The position numbers were made by a program, and so were the translations under genes. From assembly GCF_008364555.1 (NCBI RefSeq), contig NZ_VTUC01000004.1:224724-288723 (forward strand): DNA of 64,000 nt, given 5' to 3'. Source of the stretch: Enterobacter vonholyi. GTDB taxonomy: Bacteria > Pseudomonadota > Gammaproteobacteria > Enterobacterales > Enterobacteriaceae. The notes beneath the pieces were generated by a model. It did not search any database and had not been told where the DNA came from. It saw only the letters and a list, made by a program, of their open reading frames with translations. Positions 57,277-64,000 of the stretch are shown in pieces (the stretch's first letter is position 1; every line of letters begins with the position of its first letter).

Positions 57277-58316
57277 GTGACGCTGCCACTGCACCGCTGC
57301 GCGTGCATCGCCTGACGAAGCTGCCGGATGCGTTCTGGCACGGCGTCCGTGAGACGCCCTGGCGCTACGATCTGTTTCAGCTGTTAAGGCGCATTGATGC
57401 CCAGGGCGGCGAGCGCTACCCGCTGGGACGCGCGCCACTGCCGAAATTTGAACCGCTGCGCATCGGCCAGCAGCCGTCGATGAGCTTTGCGCCGTCGACG
57501 CTGGCCCACGTACGTCAGCGGGAAGAGAGCGGGCTGCACGAGGTGTCTATCCTCAGCTTCGGCCTGTTTGGCCCGAACGGCCCGCTCCCGGTCCATATGA
57601 CCGAGTACGCCCGCGAGCGTATTTATCATCATCAGGACACCAGCCTCAGCGCGTTTGCCGATCTGTTCCATCACCGTCTTGCGCTGCTGTTTTACCGCGC
57701 CTGGGCGGATGCGCAGCCTACCGTCTCGCTGGACCGCGCTGATAACAAGCGCTTTGAGGGCTATCTGGCGTCGCTGATTGGCATGGGCCAGCCTGGGCAG
57801 ATGAACAAAGGCAGCCTGAGCTCGCATGCCCGCTTTACCCACGCCGGGCACCTGACCCGTCACGGGCGGGATCCGGAGGGGCTGGAGAAGATCCTGCGCA
57901 GCTATTTTAAGGCGCCGGTCAAACTGGTCAGCAACGTGCCGCAGTGGATGCCGCTCTCCACGCGCGAGCAGGCGCAGCTGGGAGCAGGACGCCGCATGCC
58001 GCGCATGGGGGAATCGGCCTTTCTCGGCGTCGCCGTCCGCGACGTGCAGCACAAGTTTCGCATCGATATTGGCCCGCTGAGCGCGGAGGAATACAACCGC
58101 TTTTTGCCGGGTGAAGCGTGGGTCACCGAGCTGCGCGACTGGGTGCGTCAGTACGCTGGGGTAGAATTTGAATGGGAAACGCGGGTGATCCTGCGCGAAG
58201 ACGCGGTGCAGGGCACCACGCTCGGCAGTCATGGGCGATTAGGCTATAACACCTGGCTGGGCATTCAGCCGCAGCCTGTCCCGCGCGGCGATCTGGTGTA
58301 TCGCGCAGAGCGGTAA
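57273..58316 (+). CDS. tssG: T6SS baseplate protein TssG
   Basis: TssG (347 residues) joins two TssF copies in the baseplate wedge. The motif WRYDLFQLLRRIDAQGGERYPLG near residue 30, PSMSFAPSTL and ILSFGLFGPNGPLPVHMTEYARER are characteristic. The C-terminal LGYNTWLGIQPQP closes the domain. It is translationally coupled to tssF and followed 38 bp later by tssH. Confidence 0.95.
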   Translation: MSDAATAPLRVHRLTKLPDAFWHGVRETPWRYDLFQLLRRIDAQGGERYPLGRAPLPKFEPLRIGQQPSMSFAPSTLAHVRQREESGLHEVSILSFGLFGPNGPLPVHMTEYARERIYHHQDTSLSAFADLFHHRLALLFYRAWADAQPTVSLDRADNKRFEGYLASLIGMGQPGQMNKGSLSSHARFTHAGHLTRHGRDPEGLEKILRSYFKAPVKLVSNVPQWMPLSTREQAQLGAGRRMPRMGESAFLGVAVRDVQHKFRIDIGPLSAEEYNRFLPGEAWVTELRDWVRQYAGVEFEWETRVILREDAVQGTTLGSHGRLGYNTWLGIQPQPVPRGDLVYRAER

Positions 58317-58354
58317 TCCTTCCGTATACCGAATCATTGTTAATGGAAACTAAC

Positions 58355-60970
58355 ATGTCAGAAATTAGCCGTGCCGTGCTTTTCGGCAAACTGGATACGC
58401 TGTTATTTACCTCTCTGGAAAGCGCGACTGCGTTCTGCAAGCTGCGCGGCAACCCGTACGTGGAGCTGGTGCACTGGCTGCATCAGCTGATGCAGCAGCA
58501 GGATGGCGATCTGCAGCAGGTCATCCGCCACTTTGCCCTCGACGAACAGCAGCTGACGCGCGATATCGTGGCCGCGCTGGATGTCCTTCCGCGTGGCGCC
58601 AGTTCAGTTTCCGATCTCTCCGAGCATATCGACAGCGCCGTGGAGCGCGCCTGGGTCTTCGGCTCGCTGAAGTTTGGCGTCAGCCGTATTCGCGGCGGCC
58701 ATTTGCTGATCGGCATGCTGAAAACCTGGAACCTGGCCAACGTGCTGAAAAGCATTTCGGCGCAGTTTACCCGCCTTAACGTCGAGGTGCTGATTGAGCA
58801 GTTCGATACCATCTGCGCCAACAGCAAAGAGACGCAGCAGGCCGCTGCCGCCGTCGACGCACCGGCGGGTGCGGTACCGGCTGCACAGGGGACGCTGGCC
58901 CAGTATGGCCAGGACCTGACCGCCCGCGCCCGGGACGGGAAGATTGACCCGGTTGTCGGGCGCGACGAGGAGATCCGCCAGATGGTGGATATCCTGATGC
59001 GTCGCCGTCAGAACAACCCGCTGCTGACCGGGGAAGCAGGGGTCGGCAAAACCGCCGTTGTTGAAGGGCTGGCGCTGCGCATCGCCGACGGCGACGTCCC
59101 GGAGCCGCTGCAAAATATTCAGCTGTGGCTGCTGGATATCGGCATGCTGCAGGCGGGCGCAGGCATGAAAGGCGAGTTTGAAGCCCGTCTGCAGGCGCTC
59201 ATTAACGAAGTCCAGTCCAGCGCCACGCCGATTATTCTGTTTATCGATGAGATACACACCCTGATTGGCGCAGGCGGCCAGCAGGGGACCGGCGATGCGG
59301 CGAACCTGCTGAAGCCCGCGCTGGCTCGCGGCCAGCTGCGCACCATCGGCGCAACTACCTGGGCAGAATATAAAAAGTACATTGAGAAAGATCCGGCGCT
59401 GACCCGTCGTTTCCAGACGGTGCAGGTGCACGAGCCGGACGAAGCGAAAGCCATTCTGATGCTACGCAGCACCGTGTCGCCGCTGGAGACGCACCACCAG
59501 GTTCTGCTGCTCGACGAAGCGGTCAGCGCGGCGGTGAAGCTGTCGCATCGTTACATCCCGGCGCGTCAGCTGCCGGACAAAGCCGTTGCGCTGCTCGACA
59601 CCGCCTGCGCCCGCGTCGCGGTCAGCCAGAGCGCGCCCCCTGCGCAGCTCGAAGACTGCCTGCGCCACCTTGCCGCGCTGGACGTGGAAATTGAGATTGC
59701 TGAACGCGAAGCGCGCGTGGGGGCCGGTGACGCCGAGCGCGTGACGACGTTACGCGCAGAACGCGACGCGTATGAAACAAAACGCGAAGCCCTGGCCCTG
59801 CGCTGGGAAGAAGAACGCAGCCTGGTGCAGGAAATTATTCGCCTGCGCGCGGCGCTGTTCGCGGCGGGTGATGAAGATAGCGCCGATCTGCGCAGCCAGC
59901 TGGCGGAGCAGCAGCAGGCGCTGAACGCCCTTCAGGGCGATGAACCGCTGCTGTTTGCAGCTGTGGATGAAAACGTGGTTGCCGCGGTGGTCTCCGACTG
60001 GACCGGGATCCCGCTGGGCCGGATGGTGAAAAACGAGATCGACGCGGTGCTAAACCTCGCCGACACGCTCAACCAGCGCGTTATCGGCCAGCGTCACGGT
60101 CTGGATCTGATTGCCCGCCGCGTGAAAACCTCGCGGGCTAAGCTGGACGATCCCAACAAACCGGTGGGCGTCTTTATGCTCTGCGGACCGTCCGGCGTCG
60201 GTAAAACCGAAACCGCGCTGGCGCTCGCCGAATCCCTGTACGGCGGCGAGCAGAACGTCATCACCATCAACATGAGTGAGTTCCAGGAAGCGCACACCGT
60301 TTCCACCTTAAAGGGTGCGCCTCCGGGGTACGTAGGGTATGGTGAAGGCGGCGTGTTGACCGAGGCCGTGCGCCGCCGCCCGTACAGCGTGGTGCTGCTG
60401 GACGAAATTGAAAAAGCGCACCCGGACGTCCACGAGATCTTCTTCCAGGTGTTTGATAAAGGTTGGATGGAAGACGGCGAGGGACGCCACATTGATTTCC
60501 GTAACACCATCATTATTCTGACCTCCAACGTCGGCACCGACCTCATTAGCGCCATGTGCGCCGATCCGGACCTGATGCCGGAGCCTGAGGCGTTAAGCGG
60601 CGCGCTGCGCCAGCCGCTGCTGGAGGTCTTCCCACCGGCGCTGCTGGGTCGCCTGCTGGTGGTGCCGTACTACCCGCTCAGCGACGAGATGCTGGGGCAG
60701 ATTGTTCGCCTGCAGCTCAAGCGCATTCAGCGTCGCCTGGAAGAGAATCACAGCATTATTTCTGAGTTTGACGACAGCGTGGTGGAACAGATTGTTCAGC
60801 GCTGTACCGAGGTGGAGTCCGGGGGACGCATGGTGGACGCTATTCTGACCAACACCCTGCTGCCTCAGATGAGCCAGATCTTACTTACCGCCAGCCGCAG
60901 CGACGAGCAGTACCGACGTCTGCACGTCACCTGCGAGCAGGGCGAGTTTCACTGTCAGTTTGCCGCGTAA
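58355..60970 (+). CDS. tssH: T6SS sheath-recycling ATPase TssH (ClpV)
   Basis: ClpV (871 residues) is the AAA+ unfoldase that disassembles contracted sheaths. An N-terminal Clp repeat domain (about 1-150) binds TssC. The first ATPase has GEAGVGKT at residues 226-233, the second [21 protein letters not shown] middle coiled-coil domain (about 415-520) lies between them. The [11 protein letters not shown] and [21 protein letters not shown] motifs are intact. I chose the ATG at 58355 ([13 protein letters not shown]) since it fits the family; ATG codons six and four residues earlier are alternatives. Confidence 0.96.
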   Translation: MSEISRAVLFGKLDTLLFTSLESATAFCKLRGNPYVELVHWLHQLMQQQDGDLQQVIRHFALDEQQLTRDIVAALDVLPRGASSVSDLSEHIDSAVERAWVFGSLKFGVSRIRGGHLLIGMLKTWNLANVLKSISAQFTRLNVEVLIEQFDTICANSKETQQAAAAVDAPAGAVPAAQGTLAQYGQDLTARARDGKIDPVVGRDEEIRQMVDILMRRRQNNPLLTGEAGVGKTAVVEGLALRIADGDVPEPLQNIQLWLLDIGMLQAGAGMKGEFEARLQALINEVQSSATPIILFIDEIHTLIGAGGQQGTGDAANLLKPALARGQLRTIGATTWAEYKKYIEKDPALTRRFQTVQVHEPDEAKAILMLRSTVSPLETHHQVLLLDEAVSAAVKLSHRYIPARQLPDKAVALLDTACARVAVSQSAPPAQLEDCLRHLAALDVEIEIAEREARVGAGDAERVTTLRAERDAYETKREALALRWEEERSLVQEIIRLRAALFAAGDEDSADLRSQLAEQQQALNALQGDEPLLFAAVDENVVAAVVSDWTGIPLGRMVKNEIDAVLNLADTLNQRVIGQRHGLDLIARRVKTSRAKLDDPNKPVGVFMLCGPSGVGKTETALALAESLYGGEQNVITINMSEFQEAHTVSTLKGAPPGYVGYGEGGVLTEAVRRRPYSVVLLDEIEKAHPDVHEIFFQVFDKGWMEDGEGRHIDFRNTIIILTSNVGTDLISAMCADPDLMPEPEALSGALRQPLLEVFPPALLGRLLVVPYYPLSDEMLGQIVRLQLKRIQRRLEENHSIISEFDDSVVEQIVQRCTEVESGGRMVDAILTNTLLPQMSQILLTASRSDEQYRRLHVTCEQGEFHCQFAA

Positions 60971-60994
60971 TAATCATCAAGAGAACTGTAAAAG

Positions 60995-62413
60995 ATGACG
61001 GATAATGATAACAATCGGACTGTCCCAAACGCGCTCCCGGTCGGGTACCGCTTCAACGAGTTTGAAATCAAAGAGGTGATCGGCGGCGGGGGTTTTGGCA
61101 TCGTCTATCGCGCGTGGGATCACCAGCTCGAACGCACTATCGCTATCAAAGAATTTATGCCTTCCTCGCTCGCCGTGCGCGGCGACGACATGACCCTGGT
61201 ACTGCGCAGCGAGCGTTTTGGCAAAGCGTTTTCCGCAGGCCTGAACAGCTTCATTCAGGAAGCCCGTCTGCTGGCGCGCTTTAACCACCCGAACCTGCTG
61301 CACGTCCTGCGCTTCTGGGTGCAAAACGACACGGCCTACATGGGGACGCTGTTTTACAGCGGCACCACGCTTTCGCGCCTGCGCGAACAAAAGCCGGAGC
61401 TGATTAACGAAGCCTGGATCCGCCGCACGCTGCCGATGCTGTTTGGCGCGATCAAGACTATCCACAACGAAGGCTACCTGCACCGCGACATCTCTCTGGA
61501 TAACATTCAGATCCAGGATAACGGCCTGCCGGTGCTGCTTGATTTCGGCTCCGCGCGCCGCACCATCGGTAATCTCTCCGACGAAACGGAAACCATGCTG
61601 CGCCCGGGCTTTGCCCCGATTGAGCAGTACACCGACGACAACGAAAGCGAGCAGGGCCCGTGGACGGACATTTACGCCCTCGGCGCGGTGCTGCGTACGC
61701 TGATTGTGGGTTCTCCGCCGCCGGTCAGCGTGGTGCGCTCTATTCAGGATACCTGCAAACCGCTGGTGGAAATCATGCCGCAGGGCTATTCCATTCCGCT
61801 GCTGCAGGCCATCGACCGCGCGCTTGCGCTGCACATGGAAGACCGTCCGCAGTCAATCGACGAGTTCGCCGCGCTGATAGAGATGCCGGTCGCCGGTATC
61901 AACGACGTGCTGACGGCGAAAAAGCCCGGCACGATGCTGGTACCGGTGGAGGAGGAACAACCGGCTTCGCTACTCGACTGGCACCGCTACAAGATCCCGG
62001 GCTTGGTTGCCGCAGGCGTGCTGGTGGGCGTTGTCGCCGGGGCGATGCTGTTCAGCGGCGGTAACGATGCGCCTGAGCAGGCTGCACAGGGACCGGCCGA
62101 GACGCGTCCAACCGAAACCGCCGCGAACACGCCGGACGTGAAGCCGGAAACGGCGAAGGTGAGCGAGCAGGCGACGGCACAGCAGACGCCACCGCCTGTC
62201 GAGAGCCCTGTTGCGTTGGTCTATATCCGCATCCTCGACGGCGAAACGCTGAAAGTGAACGGCGAGCCAAAAGCGCTGCGTCCGGCGACCAACGGCTATG
62301 CATCGCTCAAGCTGCCGGCCGGTGAGGTGAAGATTGAACTGCAGGGCAACGGAAGAACGCGTGGCCAGACGCTGGATATCACCAGGCCGGGTACCTGGCT
62401 GGTGAATCCGTAG
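60995..62413 (+). CDS. ppkA: T6SS serine/threonine protein kinase PpkA
   Basis: This 472-residue transmembrane kinase activates the T6SS by phosphorylating Fha. The kinase domain (about 18-280) has the glycine loop GGGGFGIVYRA, the lysine K52 in AIKEFM, the catalytic HRD at 163-165 (LHRDISLDN) and DFG at 183-185. A single membrane helix lies near 330-353 (KIPGLVAAGVLVGVVAGAMLF). The periplasmic part is a threonine/proline/alanine-rich spacer and a small beta domain resembling PEGA (VYIRILDGETLKVNGEP...), instead of the von Willebrand domain of Pseudomonas PpkA. It follows tssH by 24 bp. Confidence 0.93.
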   Translation: MTDNDNNRTVPNALPVGYRFNEFEIKEVIGGGGFGIVYRAWDHQLERTIAIKEFMPSSLAVRGDDMTLVLRSERFGKAFSAGLNSFIQEARLLARFNHPNLLHVLRFWVQNDTAYMGTLFYSGTTLSRLREQKPELINEAWIRRTLPMLFGAIKTIHNEGYLHRDISLDNIQIQDNGLPVLLDFGSARRTIGNLSDETETMLRPGFAPIEQYTDDNESEQGPWTDIYALGAVLRTLIVGSPPPVSVVRSIQDTCKPLVEIMPQGYSIPLLQAIDRALALHMEDRPQSIDEFAALIEMPVAGINDVLTAKKPGTMLVPVEEEQPASLLDWHRYKIPGLVAAGVLVGVVAGAMLFSGGNDAPEQAAQGPAETRPTETAANTPDVKPETAKVSEQATAQQTPPPVESPVALVYIRILDGETLKVNGEPKALRPATNGYASLKLPAGEVKIELQGNGRTRGQTLDITRPGTWLVNP

Positions 62414-62433
62414 AAATATAAACAGGAGAAACT

Positions 62434-63237
62434 ATGGAAGTGTACGATCTTCGAAGCCAGAGGCTTCATCCAAAGGAATTCGAAAAGATTGTCTCTCCTG
62501 TTTATGCGCGGAGCGACGTAGGACGTGAATTTGTTGTGGTGCGCGGTGCTTTAAATCCATTTCACAGCATTGATGGTTTAACGTTGCGACGTCGCTTCGA
62601 ATTTAATCCTAATGCCGTGTTTGATCCTCTCTACGCACAAAATCTTAGTAAAATTGAACGGTTAATTGACTCAGGAGAAGTAGTTTTAACAGACCACCGT
62701 CAACGGACAAAAGCCATATATCCCTTTTTCATCTCTGAGTCAGGAGAGTTGTTTTGTGTAGATGAGAAGATGTACAGCTCAGCTTTCGTGAGTTACATCC
62801 TCGAACGTTACCGAAACAATGTCGCTCTATTTGGAAAACCAGCCCCAACGCGTGATTCATTTATTCCATCGACCGCTTACTACGGACCGGGTTACTGGAA
62901 AACTGTGGAAGATGATTATCATGGCACAAAAAATGTTGTGATCATGGCGATTAATCGCCTGACGAGCATGGGGGACGAGGGACGGGTGTTTGGATCGGAC
63001 GGTAAAGATTACATGAATACGTCGCGCGATAAAATCCAGCGCTGGACAGCACTACCCGCAGACCTGGACGGAGTATCACGCGCGTTGATATCTGAAAAAT
63101 CTGTAATTAGACGCTTCGGAGAACAACGATCCATTTATCAGAAATACCTTGAGAGCGATGATGCCTGGGCAGTAAGTGGTAAATCATGGCAATGGATACC
63201 TGGAGTCAGAGAAGAGGATTATGAATTTAAAAAGTAA
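62434..63237 (+). CDS. Unknown 267-residue protein, candidate T6SS cargo effector
   Basis: I do not recognise this protein. It has no signal peptide or transmembrane segment and an even mix of charged and aromatic residues, with segments such as FVVVRGALNPFHSIDGLTLRRRF, YYGPGYWKTVEDDYHG and SWQWIPGV. AGGAG lies six bases before the ATG. Its DNA is visibly more AT-rich, with different codon choice, than ppkA and vgrG around it, a sign of transfer. It overlaps the start of a four-helix membrane protein by 17 bp and lies just upstream of vgrG. That is the usual layout of a VgrG-delivered effector with its immunity protein; function is inference from context. Confidence 0.6.
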   Translation: MEVYDLRSQRLHPKEFEKIVSPVYARSDVGREFVVVRGALNPFHSIDGLTLRRRFEFNPNAVFDPLYAQNLSKIERLIDSGEVVLTDHRQRTKAIYPFFISESGELFCVDEKMYSSAFVSYILERYRNNVALFGKPAPTRDSFIPSTAYYGPGYWKTVEDDYHGTKNVVIMAINRLTSMGDEGRVFGSDGKDYMNTSRDKIQRWTALPADLDGVSRALISEKSVIRRFGEQRSIYQKYLESDDAWAVSGKSWQWIPGVREEDYEFKK

Positions 63238-63673
63238 ATTATGGTATTTCTGGGGATGTATGGATGTACTGGCTATCTTGCTTTACGCTATAAATTCACT
63301 TCGCCAGGACAGGATCCCCTTCATTTCAGATATCATCGCGTTCACAGGGAACTCAGATGTCATTTCAGGAGGCGGTTACAGCTTTATCGTAACCCTCTTT
63401 TTTATATTTGATTTGCTTTTGTTGCTTTCTCTTTTTGCTTCGGCCTGGATGTTTTTTAAGAGAAAAAATGTTGCGATTAAGTTTGCCCTTATTCAGGAAG
63501 TCTTTCGTCTCATTTCATTCAGATGTTCGGTTTCTCTTTTCCCACTTCTGATAAGTGTGTTTGGTATTTCAAATGTGTGGGTGAATTTAGGGTTGTTTGT
63601 TATATCGGAGTTTCTGAAGATATATTCTCTCATTTACGTAATGGGCAAAAGAGAAAAAACTCATTCACTTTGA
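63221..63673 (+). CDS. Polytopic membrane protein, probable immunity partner
   Basis: This 150-residue protein is mostly hydrophobic with about four membrane helices (roughly 7-25, 55-78, 100-118 and 118-138) and positively charged short loops and tail. I chose the ATG at 63221 (MNLKSKLWYFWGCMD), with GAGG just upstream; it overlaps the previous gene by 17 bp, so the two are coupled. No catalytic motif is seen. Small polytopic membrane proteins commonly act as immunity proteins against effectors that attack the inner membrane or enter through it. The DNA is AT-rich. It lies 71 bp before vgrG. Confidence 0.6.
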   Translation: MNLKSKLWYFWGCMDVLAILLYAINSLRQDRIPFISDIIAFTGNSDVISGGGYSFIVTLFFIFDLLLLLSLFASAWMFFKRKNVAIKFALIQEVFRLISFRCSVSLFPLLISVFGISNVWVNLGLFVISEFLKIYSLIYVMGKREKTHSL

Positions 63674-63744
63674 TATATAAATGACGCTCATGCATAGATG
63701 CGAACCTCTTTTCTGAATCGCATAAGCAATATGGAATAAAGATT

Positions 63745-64000
63745 ATGCTCAACCGAATTACCGTTCAGCTCCCGGTGGAGGGGCTTCTGTTCTGGAAACT
63801 GACGGGCCGCGAGGCGATGTCCGAGTCGTTTGCGCTCACGCTGACCGTGCTCGGCACGGACGCGCGCATTGACCGCAGCAAGCTGCTGGGCCAGCCGGTC
63901 ACGGTGACCATCCCGACGCAGAACCTGCTGACGTCCCGCTATGTTAACGGCAAGATTACCCGGGTGGCGGTCAGCGCCGTTGAGCTGACGGGCACCCGCT
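63745..64000 (+). CDS. vgrG: T6SS spike protein VgrG (TssI), 5' part
   Basis: The window ends inside this gene, after 85 codons. The N-terminus MLNRITVQLPVEGLLFWKLTGREAMSES followed by FALTLTVLGTDARIDRSKLLGQ and VTVTIP is the gp27-like start of VgrG, the spike tip that carries effectors. The ribosome-binding site GGAAT is modest. The DNA returns to the higher G+C of the machinery genes. Whether it has a C-terminal effector domain cannot be told. Confidence 0.9.
   Translation, partial: MLNRITVQLPVEGLLFWKLTGREAMSESFALTLTVLGTDARIDRSKLLGQPVTVTIPTQNLLTSRYVNGKITRVAVSAVELTGTR

Noticed and set aside
62434..63237. Assignment of the unknown protein to a named nuclease or lipase toxin family
   Set aside because: No GxSxG, HKD, HNH, PD-(D/E)xK or HExxH motif could be identified with confidence, so no function is given.

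Overview
The window is chromosomal DNA from an enteric bacterium of the Enterobacteriaceae, most likely Enterobacter (cloacae complex) or a close relative. The evidence is near-identity at the protein level to many E. coli and Salmonella housekeeping genes (yoaA, tsaB, fadD, rnd, minCDE, dsbB, nhaB, fadR, dadAX, cvrA, ldcA, emtA, ycgR, treA), the rnd-minE junction seen in Salmonella-type gene order, and an Enterobacter-type type VI secretion (T6SS) locus. Species is inferred; I could not search a database.

Positions 1-22400 are conserved core: DNA repair and tRNA modification (yoaA, tsaB), a Slp-type lipoprotein, fatty acid activation (fadD) and its regulator (fadR), RNase D, the Min division-site system, periplasmic disulfide formation (dsbB), Na+/H+ and K+/H+ antiporters (nhaB, cvrA), D-alanine catabolism (dadAX), peptidoglycan recycling (ldcA, emtA) and the c-di-GMP flagellar brake (ycgR). 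Several regulatory sites can be read: FadR operators at fadD and possibly fadR, a CRP site before dadA, the hairpin/U-tract leader of rnd, and REP-like palindromes or hairpins at most convergent gene junctions.

Positions 22400-35800 are a more accessory stretch: a Fur-boxed TonB-dependent siderophore receptor, periplasmic trehalase, an AraC regulator divergent from a NepI-like MFS exporter, a second GAPDH beside a DJ-1/AraC regulator, a fatty acid desaturase translationally coupled to a cytoplasmic solute-binding-like protein, and a LysR/YdeP-type molybdoenzyme operon. A 1-kb AT-rich non-coding region (35813-36814) with a RcsAB-box-like palindrome follows.

From 36815 to the end the window is a T6SS locus, all on the + strand: SH3-like lipoprotein, tssJ-tssK-tssL-tssM-tagF-tssA-tssB-tssC, then an effector/immunity cassette around hcp (small membrane protein, Tai4-like immunity protein, Hcp, zinc-metallopeptidase-like protein with a coupled lipoprotein), then fha-pppA-(periplasmic protein)-tagJ-tssE-tssF-tssG-tssH-ppkA, then an AT-rich unknown protein with an overlapping four-helix membrane protein, and the 5' end of vgrG. 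All thirteen core Tss components are present (TssI only as a fragment), together with the kinase, phosphatase and FHA parts of the threonine-phosphorylation switch. The least explained content is the two candidate effector-immunity modules (48008-50370 and 62434-63673), which have visibly lower G+C than the machinery genes around them.
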